DNA from: Caballeronia pedi
GTDB taxonomy: Bacteria > Pseudomonadota > Gammaproteobacteria > Burkholderiales > Burkholderiaceae
Direction of reading: 5' to 3'
DNA length: 64,000 nucleotides
NCBI RefSeq assembly: GCF_001544915.2
Contig: NZ_FCOE02000012.1
Span: forward strand, 1 to 64,000
The notes below the pieces were generated by a model that was given only the letters and a program-made list of their open reading frames with translations, was not told the origin of the DNA and did no database searches. Of this stretch, positions 52,583 to 61,853 are shown one piece after another (position 1 is the first letter of the stretch; every line of letters begins with the position of its first letter). The translations under genes and the position numbers were made by a program.

Positions 52583-53413
52583 ATGTTGCCCACCGCTCTG
52601 ATTGTGTTTCGGGAAGTGCTCGAAGCATCGCTGATCATTTCCATCGTCCTTGCGGCGAGTAGAGGCGTCGCGGGACGTGGATGGTGGGTCGGCGGCGGAC
52701 TGATTGGCGGTTTGGCCGGCGCGGCGCTGCTCGCGCTCTTCGCGGATGTGCTGTCGAATCTTGCATCAGGATTCGGACAGGAATACTTCAACGCCACCGT
52801 CATGTTCGTCGCGGTCGCGATGCTCGGATGGCACAGCATCTGGATGAGCCGGCATAGCCGCGAGATGGCGCGGCAGATCGCGGAAGTCGGAAAGGCGGTG
52901 GCCAGCGGAACCCGGCCGCTGGCGGGCCTTGCCATCGTGGTTGGGGCGGCCGTGCTGCGCGAGGGTGCCGAGGCCGTCCTGTTTCTCTACGGCGTGCTCG
53001 TCAGTTCGCCGGGTCAGAAGCCCGAAATGGCGCTTGGCGGGGTGCTTGGTCTCGCAGGTGGCGTATTCCTGGGCTATGCCATGTATGCGGGCCTGTTGCA
53101 GATTCCGCTGAAGCGTCTCTTCACCGTGACCAACGCGCTGATTGTCCTGCTTGCCGCGGGCATGGCAAGCCAGGGTATCGGCTTCCTCATCTCGGCCGAT
53201 TTCGTGCCGACCTGGGGCGACGCCGTCTGGGACACCTCCGGCCTGCTCGACGAGACCTCGTTGATCGGCAAGATGCTGCATGCGCTCATCGGCTACACGG
53301 CGCGTCCTGCGGGTACGCAAATCGTCGCGTACGTTGCTACAGCCGTTACCATCGTCCTGCTGTCTCGCTTTGCGGCCGGGCGGGAAGCGCATGGGCACGC
53401 CGTGCCGCGCTGA
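52583..53413 (+). CDS. FTR1-family iron permease
   Basis: The 276-residue membrane protein has the two REXXE iron motifs of the FTR1/EfeU family, FREVLEASL (residues 9-17) and VLREGAEAVLF in the middle, within seven hydrophobic segments. It is likely to import ferrous or ferric iron across the inner membrane. The start at 52583 gives MLPTALIVFREVLEAS, typical for the family. No EfeO/EfeB partner is seen. It lies after the DUF4148 pair and is convergent with the RND operon. Confidence 0.9.
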   Translation: MLPTALIVFREVLEASLIISIVLAASRGVAGRGWWVGGGLIGGLAGAALLALFADVLSNLASGFGQEYFNATVMFVAVAMLGWHSIWMSRHSREMARQIAEVGKAVASGTRPLAGLAIVVGAAVLREGAEAVLFLYGVLVSSPGQKPEMALGGVLGLAGGVFLGYAMYAGLLQIPLKRLFTVTNALIVLLAAGMASQGIGFLISADFVPTWGDAVWDTSGLLDETSLIGKMLHALIGYTARPAGTQIVAYVATAVTIVLLSRFAAGREAHGHAVPR

Positions 53414-53428
53414 GTTGTCCAGGGTGCG

Positions 53429-53450
53429 CCGGCATTTGTCGAAATGCCGG
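53429..53450. terminator. bidirectional terminator hairpin
   Basis: CCGGCATTT (53429-53437) pairs perfectly with AAATGCCGG (53442-53450) around GTCG. It lies between the convergent ends of FTR1 (53413) and the outer membrane factor (53483). Confidence 0.7.
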
Positions 53451-53482
53451 ACTCTCGTGCCGCCTCAATCACAAGTCCGATA

Positions 53483-54910
53483 TCACTGATCGGCGCTGAC
53501 CCGCCAGTCGCCGCCCAACGCGACCAGCAGCCCCACGGAGGCGACGGCCCGACGCGCGTCGATCTGCTCGGCGGTGCGTTCGTTCGTGAGCGCAATGGTC
53601 TGTGCGGTCACGACATCCAGATAGCTCACCGCGCCAGCATCGAAACGATTCTTTACGAGCTTCAGGGAGAGCGCCGCCGCGTCCGAGGCGACGCGCTGAC
53701 TGTGCGCTTCGTCGGCGAGTGCGTTCAGGGCTGTGAGGTTGTCCTCGACTTGCTGGAACGACGTCAGCACGGTCTGCCGATAATCCGCGACGTAGCCGTC
53801 ATAGCGGGCATGCGCGCTTTCCAACGAAGCCTTCCGACGCCCGCCATCGAACAAGGTGCCCGCGAGCTGCGGACCGAGTGACCAGAAGAGACTCGGCGCG
53901 GTCAGCCAGGGCGCAAAGAAGCTCGACTCCAGACCTGCGCTCGCGCTCAGGATCAGGTTGGGGAAAAAAGCCGCGCGCGCTTCGCCGATTTGCGCGTTGG
54001 CGGCGAACACGCGGCGTTCGGCCGCGGCGATGTCCGGCCGCCGTTCGAGCAATTGCGAAGGCACGGCATGCGGAATGTCCGGCAACAGGAAGGTTTGCTT
54101 GCGCGCTGGAATCGAGAACGTCGAAGCCGGTTCGCCGATGAGCGTCGCGATCGCATGTTCGAGCATGGCGCGTTGAGACGCGGCCTCGGTTGCCTGCGTG
54201 CGCGTGCTTTCCAGTTGCGCCTGCGCCTGAGCGACCGCCGATGCGTCGATTGCGCCGCTGGCAAGTTGCCGCTTCAGCAGTTGCAGGGCAGCGTCGTAGG
54301 CAGTGACGGAATCGTCGAGAAGCTGCTTTTGTGTATCGAGCGAGCGGAGATTGAAGTAGTCCACCGCGAGCTGACTCGAGAGCGAGAGGCGCAATGCTTC
54401 GACATCGGCGGCGCTTGCCTCGGCGCTGGCTTGCGCGTCGAGGGTGGCATCGTGGATACGCCCGAAGAGATCCGGTTCCCAAGACGCGGATACGCCCGCC
54501 GAATAGTCGGAGATGGTCTGTCCCGCCAGCGATTTGCCGAGCAGGTTCTGCGAGGTGCGGTAGCGGCTCTGGGCAACGCCGACGCTCACCGTCGGCAAGA
54601 AGCCCGCGCGCTGATAGTCGACCATGGCGCGCGCTTCCTGCAACGAAGAGACGGCCTTCTTCAGCGTCTGATTCGAGACGTTCACGCGCGTTTCGAGCGC
54701 ATCGAGCTGCGGGTCCTTGTATGCCGTCCACCATGGGCCGCGCGGTGTCGAATCGGCAGGTTGGGCAACGGACCATTGTGGTGAGCCCGCGAAATGCGCC
54801 GGAACTGCGACCTCGGGTTGATGGTACGGCGGCACCGTCGAGCAGGCGGCCAACGCCACGCAGACGAGGGCGGCGGCGCAACGGTGCAGGGCGAAAGGGA
54901 TGCGATTCAT
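53483..54910 (-). CDS. outer membrane factor of the RND pump (NodT/OprM-type lipoprotein)
   Basis: The 475-residue protein has a lipoprotein signal with lipobox LAACST (MNRIPFALHRCAAALVCVALAAC), then duplicated helical regions typical of the NodT/TolC-like family (LAVDYFNLRSLDTQKQLL, ARAAFFPNLILSASAGL). It forms the outer channel of the tripartite pump. ATG 54910 has AAGGA seven bases upstream; a GTG at 54925 is possible. Last gene of the operon. Confidence 0.9.
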   Translation of the reverse strand: MNRIPFALHRCAAALVCVALAACSTVPPYHQPEVAVPAHFAGSPQWSVAQPADSTPRGPWWTAYKDPQLDALETRVNVSNQTLKKAVSSLQEARAMVDYQRAGFLPTVSVGVAQSRYRTSQNLLGKSLAGQTISDYSAGVSASWEPDLFGRIHDATLDAQASAEASAADVEALRLSLSSQLAVDYFNLRSLDTQKQLLDDSVTAYDAALQLLKRQLASGAIDASAVAQAQAQLESTRTQATEAASQRAMLEHAIATLIGEPASTFSIPARKQTFLLPDIPHAVPSQLLERRPDIAAAERRVFAANAQIGEARAAFFPNLILSASAGLESSFFAPWLTAPSLFWSLGPQLAGTLFDGGRRKASLESAHARYDGYVADYRQTVLTSFQQVEDNLTALNALADEAHSQRVASDAAALSLKLVKNRFDAGAVSYLDVVTAQTIALTNERTAEQIDARRAVASVGLLVALGGDWRVSADQ

Positions 54911-54921
54911 TCTGTTTTCCT

Positions 54922-56103
54922 TCACGACGCGCTGGCGGTCTTCGCGATCTTCACCGCTTCGCCGCTCGTGATGGCGTCGCCGGGATTGTCGATCACCTTG
55001 TCCGACGCCTGCAGGCCGGTCACGACTTCGACATGCGTGCCGAAATCGCGACCGAGCGTCACGGTCCTGAGGCTGACCCGATTCGATGTATCGACCGTCG
55101 CCACCGTCACGCCGTTCGGCCGAAAGAGCAGGGCGCTGACCGGAAGGTCCAGTTTCGGCGACTGACTGACGAGTTCCAGATGCGCCTGCGCGTACGCGCC
55201 CGGCAACAGCGCGGCATCACGGTTCGCGACATCCAGCTCGACGCGCAGGGTGCGCGTTACCGGGTCCATCGCGCCGGCATTGCGCGCGACCGTCGCGGGG
55301 AAACGTCGTCCGGGATACTGCTGCACGGTGAGATACGCCTGCGTCGTCGAGGTCACGTAAGGCGCGTCGCCCTGCGGCACGTCGATGAATACGCGCAGGG
55401 TGTCGCTCTGCACTTCATGGAAGAGTTCGCCCGTGGCGCCGGCGAGTCCCGGTGCGCCGCCTGCCGTGACGAGCGCGCCGACATCGACACGGCGCGCGCT
55501 CAGCACGCCGTCGAACGGCGCGAGCACTTTTTCGTACGACACGAGTTCAGTGAGGCGGCGCACGTTGGCTTGCGCGGATGACAGCATGGCCTGCTTCGCG
55601 AGCATGTCGCCGGATTTCGTGTCGGCGTCCTGTTGCGAGACCGACTGCGTCTTCAGCATGTCCTGCCAGCGCGCGGCCGTGTCCCTGGCGTAGACATAGT
55701 TCGCACGCGCGGTGGCTTCGTCGGCGCGTGCCTGCTGCAATTGCGCATCGACTTCGGGTGTCTGGATCACCGCGAGCAGTTGCCCTTGCTTCACGTGCGC
55801 GCCGATGTCGGCATACCAGTGCTGAACATAGCCGCTGGTGCGCGCGTAGATGGACGCGTCCGAGAACGCTGACACGGCGCCCGGCAGCAGCAGTTCCTGC
55901 GTGGCGGGCGCTGCACGCGGCGCGATGACCGAGACGTTCATCACGCTCTGCACGTCGGCCTGCGCGGCCAGCGCGCTTTGTGCGTGCAGGCGCGGCACGA
56001 TGCCGCCGGCGAGCAGTGCGGCGGCGATCCCGAGCAGGATCAGCGGAGGCAGCATGCGCCGTGGCATGCGCGGCTTGGTGGTGTGTTCGTCTTGCTGGCT
56101 CAT
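54922..56103 (-). CDS. RND efflux periplasmic adaptor (membrane fusion protein)
   Basis: The 393-residue protein has one N-terminal membrane anchor (about 20-36), a biotinyl-lipoyl-like hairpin (YADIGAHVKQGQLLAVI and VLAPFDGVLSARRVDVGALV) and the beta-barrel domain (GAYAQAHLEL). It links the inner membrane pump to the outer membrane factor. It overlaps neither gene but is within 11 bases of the factor and 8 of the pump, so one operon. Confidence 0.9.
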   Translation of the reverse strand: MSQQDEHTTKPRMPRRMLPPLILLGIAAALLAGGIVPRLHAQSALAAQADVQSVMNVSVIAPRAAPATQELLLPGAVSAFSDASIYARTSGYVQHWYADIGAHVKQGQLLAVIQTPEVDAQLQQARADEATARANYVYARDTAARWQDMLKTQSVSQQDADTKSGDMLAKQAMLSSAQANVRRLTELVSYEKVLAPFDGVLSARRVDVGALVTAGGAPGLAGATGELFHEVQSDTLRVFIDVPQGDAPYVTSTTQAYLTVQQYPGRRFPATVARNAGAMDPVTRTLRVELDVANRDAALLPGAYAQAHLELVSQSPKLDLPVSALLFRPNGVTVATVDTSNRVSLRTVTLGRDFGTHVEVVTGLQASDKVIDNPGDAITSGEAVKIAKTASAS

Positions 56104-56111
56104 GAAGGTCG

Positions 56112-59100
56112 TTATTTGGCGTCGATGGAAGGATGGAGGTCCGATGAGCCTCGCGCGGCGCGCCGGCGCGCGAGCCAGGCGTGCACGACGCCGAACACCA
56201 CGGGGACGAAAAACAGCGTGGACACCGTTCCGAGCATCAGGCCGCCGATGACCGCGCGTCCGAGCGGCGCGTTCTGTTCGCCGCCATCGCCCAGTCCGAG
56301 CGCCATCGGCAGCATGCCGATCAGCATCGCGAGCGCGGTCATCAGCACCGGGCGAAAGCGTGAGAAGCCCGCTTCGATCGCGGCCTGCACCGGCGCCATG
56401 CCATTGCTCAACAGTTCGCGCGCCGCGTTGACCACCAGAATGCTGTTGGCCGTCGCGATGCCGATACAGAGAATCGTCCCGGTCAGCGCCGGCACGCTCA
56501 GCGTGGTGCCCGTCGCGAAGAGCATCCACGCGATACCCGCAAGCGATGCAGGCAATCCGCCGATGATGATGAGCGGATCGAGCCACGACTGAAAGTTCAC
56601 GACCATCAGCAGGTAGACGAGCGCAATGGCGAAGATCAGTCCGAAGCCGAGTCCATTGAACGACTGCGTCATCGACTGGACCTGCCCGCGCATGACGATG
56701 GTCGAGCCGCCCGGCAGATGCGCCCGGCTCTGCTCGATCAGGCGCGACACGTCCGCGGCGACGCCACCCAGATCGCGGCCCTGCACCGAGGCGTAGATAT
56801 CGATCACGGGCTGCACGTTGTAATGCGACACCACCGCTTGCTGCGAGCCGCGCTGCATGCTGCCGAGCGACGCCAGGATGCTCTGCGGCGCGCTCGACGC
56901 CGTGTGCTGGCTGAGCGGCAGATTGGCGAGCGTCTGCAACGAGTGGATGTCGTACTGAGGCACCTGTGCCATGAGCGGATAACTCACGCCGTTCTTCGGG
57001 TCGAGCCAGAAATTCGGCGTGGTCTGCGAGCTGCCCGAGAGCGAGATCAGCATGTCCTGCGCGATCTGCTTCTGCGTGAGCCCGGCCAGCATGGCCTTGG
57101 TGCGATCGACACGGACGTTGATCGCCGGGGCATCGGCGGGCTGCTGGATGCGTGCATCGACGAGTCCGTGGACGCCGCGTATCCGGGCGAGCAGATCGTT
57201 GGCCACCGCGCGATTGGCGGCGAGGTTCCTGCCGACGATCTGTATGTCGATCGGCGCGGGCTGGCCGAAGTTGAGAATCTGGCTCGTGATGTCGGCGGGC
57301 AGGAATGAGAACGTGGTGCCGGGAAACGAGGCCGCCAGCACGCCGCGCAGTTTCGCGACGTACGATGCGGTGGTCGCATGACCGGGCTTGAGGGCGATCA
57401 TGATGTCGGCATCTTCCGAGCCGATCGGCGCCGACGACGAATACGTGAGGTTGATGCCGCTCACCGGCAGGCCGATGTTATCGAGCAGCGACGCCTCGTC
57501 GGACTTCGGTATCACGGTGCGGATCTTCGCCTCGACTTCGTCGGTGAGGCGCGCCGTTTCTTCGATGCGTGTGCCCGTCGGCGCTCGCATGTGCAGGCGA
57601 ATCTCGCCGGTATCGACACTGGGAAAGAAGTCGCGTCCCGTGAAAGGAACCAGCGCCATCGAACCCGCGCAGAAGAGCGCGAAGACCATGACGACGGTGC
57701 GCGGCCTGCCCGTGTTGCGCGTCAACGCGGCCTTGTAGCGCAGGCGCACAGCTTCGAAGCGATGCTCGAAGCCCGCCTGCCAGCGCGACAGAAACGCGAA
57801 CCGCCCCGCCGGCGCATGTTTCGCGCGGGCCTTGAGCAGGTACATGGCGAGTGTGGGAATCAGCGTGCGCGAGAAGAAGTACGAAGCGCACATGGCGAAC
57901 ACGACTGCCTCGGCCATCGGCACGAACAGATAGCGCGCCACGCCCGAAAGCATGAACATCGGCGCGAACACGATGCAGATCGAAAGCGTCGATACGAACG
58001 TGGGTACGGCGATCTCGCCGGAGCCGTTGAGAATGGCATCCGCAAGCGGCGCGCCGTTCTCCAGATGATGCGTGATGTTTTCGATCGCGACAGTCGCATC
58101 GTCGACCAGAATGCCGACGGCGAGCGCGAGCCCGCCGAGCGTCATGATGTTGATGGTTTCGCCGAGCGCAGACAGCGCCAGCAGCGAAGCGATGACCGAC
58201 AGCGGAATGGTCACCGCGATGATGAGCGTCGCGCGCCAGCTGCCGAGAAAGAGCAGGATCATCATCGCGGTCAGGCACGCGGCGATCAGCGCCTCGCGCA
58301 CCACGCCGAGAATCGCGGACTTGACGAACACCGACTGATCCGCGAGCGGCACGATATGCAGCGCCTTGGGCAAGCCGGCCGAGATCGTGGGCAGCATCGA
58401 CTTGATCTGCTGGATGATCGTCAGCGTGGAGGTGCTGCCGGTCTTTTCGACGGTCAGCAGCGCGGCGCGCTTGCCGTCGCTGCGCACGATGTTGGTTTGC
58501 GGCGCATAGCCGTCGCGCACCTGGGCGACGTCGCGCAGATAGACCACGCCGCCGTTGACCGCCTCGATGGGAAGATCGTTGAGCGCGGCGACGCTCTCTG
58601 TGCTGCCGTTCATCTGGACGTTGTATTCGCGCGTGCCGATCTTCGCGGTGCCGCCCGGCAGGATCAGGTTCTGCACGTTCACCGCGTTGACGATATCGCT
58701 CGGCGAGAGGTTTCTCGCCTGCAGCTTGCGCGGATCGATATCGATCATGATCTGGCGAATCTTGCCGCCATAGGGCAGCGGCACGGCCGCACCCTGCACG
58801 GTGGCGAGCTGTGTGCGAACGAAACTGTTGCCGAGGTCGTACAGCGATTGTTCCGGCAGCGTCGCACTGGTCAGACCCAGTTGCAGGATGGGCACGGTGG
58901 ACGCGTTATACGTGATGATATTGGGCGGCAGGGTGCCCGGCGGCAGGACGCGCAAAATCGACGCCGAGCTGGACGTCGCCTGCGCCACCGCGCGATTGAT
59001 GTCCGCGCCGGGATGAAAAAAGATCTTGATGATCGACACGCCGTTGAGCGACTGCGACTCCACGTGCTCGATGTTCTCGATATCCGAAGTCAGCGCGCGC

Positions 59101-59303
59101 TCATAGTTGGTCGTGATGCGCCGCGCCATGTCCTCGGCGGAAAAGCCGTTATAGGACCAGACGATGCTGACTACCGGAATATCGATGTTGGGGAAGATAT
59201 CGGTCGGCGTGCGCAGGATCGCGAGCGGGCCGATCATGAACAGCAGCAGCGCCAGAACGATGAAGGTATAGGGCCGACGAAGGGCCAGTCGAACGATCCA
59301 CAC
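56112..59303 (-). CDS. RND efflux pump, HAE-1 type
   Basis: The 1063-residue protein has the RND layout: TM1, large periplasmic loop, TM2-6 with VGILVDDATVAIENI (proton-relay Asp pair), second loop and TM7-12. The sequence resembles the hydrophobe/amphiphile or MdtB/C-like families rather than CzcA-type heavy-metal pumps. Likely substrates are drugs or dyes. It starts at a GTG (59303). An ATGACA-N4-TGTAAT repeat lies 106 bases upstream (59409), which suggests control by the two-component system. Confidence 0.88.
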   Translation of the reverse strand: MWIVRLALRRPYTFIVLALLLFMIGPLAILRTPTDIFPNIDIPVVSIVWSYNGFSAEDMARRITTNYERALTSDIENIEHVESQSLNGVSIIKIFFHPGADINRAVAQATSSSASILRVLPPGTLPPNIITYNASTVPILQLGLTSATLPEQSLYDLGNSFVRTQLATVQGAAVPLPYGGKIRQIMIDIDPRKLQARNLSPSDIVNAVNVQNLILPGGTAKIGTREYNVQMNGSTESVAALNDLPIEAVNGGVVYLRDVAQVRDGYAPQTNIVRSDGKRAALLTVEKTGSTSTLTIIQQIKSMLPTISAGLPKALHIVPLADQSVFVKSAILGVVREALIAACLTAMMILLFLGSWRATLIIAVTIPLSVIASLLALSALGETINIMTLGGLALAVGILVDDATVAIENITHHLENGAPLADAILNGSGEIAVPTFVSTLSICIVFAPMFMLSGVARYLFVPMAEAVVFAMCASYFFSRTLIPTLAMYLLKARAKHAPAGRFAFLSRWQAGFEHRFEAVRLRYKAALTRNTGRPRTVVMVFALFCAGSMALVPFTGRDFFPSVDTGEIRLHMRAPTGTRIEETARLTDEVEAKIRTVIPKSDEASLLDNIGLPVSGINLTYSSSAPIGSEDADIMIALKPGHATTASYVAKLRGVLAASFPGTTFSFLPADITSQILNFGQPAPIDIQIVGRNLAANRAVANDLLARIRGVHGLVDARIQQPADAPAINVRVDRTKAMLAGLTQKQIAQDMLISLSGSSQTTPNFWLDPKNGVSYPLMAQVPQYDIHSLQTLANLPLSQHTASSAPQSILASLGSMQRGSQQAVVSHYNVQPVIDIYASVQGRDLGGVAADVSRLIEQSRAHLPGGSTIVMRGQVQSMTQSFNGLGFGLIFAIALVYLLMVVNFQSWLDPLIIIGGLPASLAGIAWMLFATGTTLSVPALTGTILCIGIATANSILVVNAARELLSNGMAPVQAAIEAGFSRFRPVLMTALAMLIGMLPMALGLGDGGEQNAPLGRAVIGGLMLGTVSTLFFVPVVFGVVHAWLARRRAARGSSDLHPSIDAK

Positions 59304-59408
59304 TGTACGTATCCACGGTTGTTACCCGGCGCTCGGACACGCGGGTTCTTTGATTGCGCAACGCAGTGGAGTGTGCGGGTCGCCGACTTACCCGATACTG
59401 ACGGTCAA

Positions 59409-59424
59409 ATGACAATCCTGTAAT
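59409..59424. promoter_or_regulatory. ATGACA-N4-TGTAAT, response-regulator box candidate
   Basis: A one-mismatch palindrome 106 bases upstream of the RND start, in the 145-base gap between UppP and the pump. It is close to the CusR-type ATGACA/TGTCAT pattern. Confidence 0.6.
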
Positions 59425-59448
59425 CTGCGTCGGCCGTGTGGTGACGCG

Positions 59449-60279
59449 TCAGTCGGCCCAGTTGACCCAGCCGAAATGCGCCGTCACCAGCACGGCGATG
59501 CCGAACGCGATCCGATACCAGGCGAACGGCACGAAGTCATGCGTGGCAACGTAGCGCAGCAGCCAGCGCACGCACACCCATGCGCTCAGGAACGAGAAGA
59601 TCAATCCGACGGCGAACAAAGGCGCGTCGGCCGCCGAGAGCAGATGACGTTCCTTGAAGAGGCTGTACGCGCCCGCGCCGATGAGCGTTGGAATCGCAAG
59701 AAAGAAACTGAACTCGGTCGCCGCGTTTCGGCTCAGCCCGACCAGCATGCCGCCGATGATGGTCGACCCCGAACGGCTGACGCCCGGCACGAGCGCGAGA
59801 CATTGCAGGAGACCGACCTTGAGCGCATCGAACGGCGACATGTCGTCGACGGTGAAGACGCGCACCACGCTTTTGGGCCGGCGCTCGGCCCACAGGATTA
59901 CCACCGCGCCGGCGATGAAGGAGGTGGCCACGACCGTCGGGGTGAAGAGATGCGCCTTGACCGCCTTGCCTGCCAGAAGACCGATCACCACCGCAGGCAA
60001 AAACGCAATCAGCACGTTCGACACGAAACGCCGCGCACGCGAGGAATCGCCGAGCGCGGCGGTGGTGTCGACGAGACGACGCCAGTAGAACAGGATCACG
60101 GCGAAGATGGCGCCCGTCTGGATCGCGATGTCGAATACCTTGGCTTTCTCGCTGGTGAAGTGGAGCAGCGATCCAGCGAGGATCAGGTGACCGGTCGACG
60201 AGATGGGCAGAAACTCCGTCAACCCTTCGACGATTCCCATGAGCGCGGCTTTGACGAGCAACAACGTATCCATATGCAT
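59449..60279 (-). CDS. uppP: undecaprenyl-diphosphatase UppP/BacA
   Basis: The 276-residue membrane protein has both signature motifs, EGLTEFLPISSTGHL (residues about 19-33) and PGVSRSGSTI, and multiple transmembrane segments. It recycles undecaprenyl pyrophosphate to the phosphate carrier used for cell-wall synthesis and can give bacitracin resistance. It is directly upstream of the RND operon but with its own gap. Confidence 0.93.
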   Translation of the reverse strand: MHMDTLLLVKAALMGIVEGLTEFLPISSTGHLILAGSLLHFTSEKAKVFDIAIQTGAIFAVILFYWRRLVDTTAALGDSSRARRFVSNVLIAFLPAVVIGLLAGKAVKAHLFTPTVVATSFIAGAVVILWAERRPKSVVRVFTVDDMSPFDALKVGLLQCLALVPGVSRSGSTIIGGMLVGLSRNAATEFSFFLAIPTLIGAGAYSLFKERHLLSAADAPLFAVGLIFSFLSAWVCVRWLLRYVATHDFVPFAWYRIAFGIAVLVTAHFGWVNWAD

Positions 60280-60342
60280 TCCGCCTTTGGCTTTTGATTG
60301 TCATGAGGCCGTGGCCGGCCGTGCAGCAGCGCAGGTCGTTGC

Positions 60343-60741
60343 CTATGCTCCGAGCTTGTCCATCGTTGCAAGCAGATCCGCCAATGCCTTCTTGCAGGCC
60401 GCCTGTTCGGGCGCTTTGGCTCGCAACGTCTCCAGCGCGCGATCGATCGCCTTATCGACTGTATGCCAGTCCGATGCGGCTCGGGGCTTGAGAGCGGGTT
60501 CGGCTTCGTCCCACGACGTTTCAAGATCCTTGATGCGAGTTTTGGCGCCAGCGAGATCGTTCTTATCGACCTTCGCCACTGTGTCCACGACGATGCCGCG
60601 AAACGCAGACAGGTCTCCAAGCTTCGATGCGGCCTGTACCGAGGCAACCAGCTCGAAGCCCGAAGGCGAGAACGAAGTAAGGAACGCCGCTGCGCCGATG
60701 ACAGCGCTGACGCCAGTGACCAATAGCCAATTTGCTTTCAT
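60343..60741 (-). CDS. small exported protein of unknown function
   Basis: A 132-residue protein with an N-terminal membrane anchor or signal (NWLLVTGVSAVIGAAAFL) and an otherwise helical, charged remainder containing one Cys-bearing segment (EQAACKKALADLLATMDKLGA). I do not recognise it. It follows the COG4705 gene by 21 bases and so is probably in an operon with it. Confidence 0.6.
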   Translation of the reverse strand: MKANWLLVTGVSAVIGAAAFLTSFSPSGFELVASVQAASKLGDLSAFRGIVVDTVAKVDKNDLAGAKTRIKDLETSWDEAEPALKPRAASDWHTVDKAIDRALETLRAKAPEQAACKKALADLLATMDKLGA

Positions 60742-60762
60742 GCTCGACTCTCCCGTTAAAGA

Positions 60763-61548
60763 CTAGATGTGCGCCGAGGGCGATGCTTTGGCCGTCGGCT
60801 TGCGAATACTGACGAAAATCACCAGTGCGACGATCGCCGTGAGAAACGCCACGCTCGTATAGACCGCGCCGAGCCCGACGCCGCCATACGTACGTGACTG
60901 CGAGAGCAGATCGCCGAGTGAAGCGCCCAGCGGGCGCGTGAGGATATAGGCGATCCAGAAGGCGAGTACGCGGTTCGCACCGAAATACGCAGCCGCCGCA
61001 GTGAGCGCGATGAGTCCGCCGAAGACCACGACGCCCCATGAAAATCCCAGTCCCAATGCTTCCGTCGCCAGATCGCCTGCCGCGGTGCCCAACGCGAACG
61101 TGCAAAGAATCGCCACCCAGTAGAAGATCTCGCGCGGCCGGGTATCGATATGCTGGATCGACAAGGTTCGCTCGCTGCGATACCAGAGCCAGAAAACGAT
61201 CGCCAGCAGCGCGCCGAAGCAGGCGGTGCTCAGATACAGGCTGACGCCGGCGCCATCGGTCAGCGCATCGGTGATTTGCGTGCCCGCGACGCTGATCAGC
61301 ACCACGGTGAGCCAGTAAGCCCACGGGACCAGTCTTCGAAAGTGCAACTGCAAGCCGAGGGCGATGGCGAGAAGCGCGGCCGTGATCGCGTCGGTGATGA
61401 GCATGCCCAGCCCGACATTGACGGCGAGATAGTCGGCGCCCGTTTCGCCGACGGTCGTCGACAGTATCTTGATCAGCCAGAACGCGATCGTCACTTCCGG
61501 GACCTTGTTCGCTGCCTGGATGAGATACGTTCGATTGGATATGGACAT
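60763..61548 (-). CDS. COG4705-type integral membrane protein
   Basis: The 261-residue protein has about eight membrane segments and starts with NKVPEVTIAFWLIKILSTTVGE, the conserved block I associate with COG4705 uncharacterised membrane proteins. The two halves show weak internal similarity (IAFWLIKILSTTVGETGADYL against IFYWVAILCTFALGTAAGDLA), suggesting an inverted or tandem repeat. It ends with a polar tail. It leads a two-gene unit with the small exported protein and is divergent from the TonB receptor. Confidence 0.75.
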   Translation of the reverse strand: MSISNRTYLIQAANKVPEVTIAFWLIKILSTTVGETGADYLAVNVGLGMLITDAITAALLAIALGLQLHFRRLVPWAYWLTVVLISVAGTQITDALTDGAGVSLYLSTACFGALLAIVFWLWYRSERTLSIQHIDTRPREIFYWVAILCTFALGTAAGDLATEALGLGFSWGVVVFGGLIALTAAAAYFGANRVLAFWIAYILTRPLGASLGDLLSQSRTYGGVGLGAVYTSVAFLTAIVALVIFVSIRKPTAKASPSAHI

Positions 61549-61680
61549 CAGAGACCTCTCCTTGAGATTGAACCAGCGTCGACTCAGGAGGCACTCTGAT
61601 GGGGATTACTTAGCGGTCGCTTAGTGAGGGAAAGGGCAAGGGCAAGTCGTCGCGTGATGATGGGCGGCCCTTGAGTAGAC

Positions 61681-61699
61681 AATAAGAATCATTCTCATT
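61681..61699. promoter_or_regulatory. Fur box 1
   Basis: AATAAGAATCATTCTCATT is an imperfect 19-base palindrome of the Fur type, centred on C61690. It lies about 240 bases before the receptor start. Confidence 0.65.
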
Positions 61700-61794
61700 A
61701 TCTCATATTCGAAAGCTTGTTTACTTAGCGCAAGCTTTCAATGTTGCCGTTTCGCCTTATCTGACGGGCATCTCAGCAGTCCGGCGCCGAAGAC

Positions 61795-61812
61795 ATTTAC
61801 ACGTTTGTAAAT
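61795..61812. promoter_or_regulatory. ATTTACA-N4-TGTAAAT perfect inverted repeat
   Basis: Seven-base arms with a four-base spacer, perfect. It has the same geometry as the 6-4-6 boxes at 49478 and 59409, and may be bound by the same response regulator. Confidence 0.6.
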
Positions 61813-61838
61813 AAACATTACAATCCGATCTCGGTTGT

Positions 61839-61853
61839 TGAGGATGATTCTCA
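61839..61853. promoter_or_regulatory. Fur box 2
   Basis: TGAGGAT-G-ATTCTCA is a 7-1-7 repeat with one mismatch, similar to the TGATAAT-N-ATTATCA Fur core. It lies 83 bases upstream of the receptor ATG, where Fur would block transcription. Confidence 0.7.

Noticed and set aside
56112..59303. RND pump as a heavy-metal (CzcA/CusA) exporter
   Set aside because: Sequence blocks resemble HAE-1/MdtB-type pumps; the neighbouring heavy-metal two-component system alone is not enough.
57378..59423. Long plus-strand frame opposite the RND pump
   Set aside because: Same artefact; the RND protein with Asp pair and twelve helices is on the minus strand.
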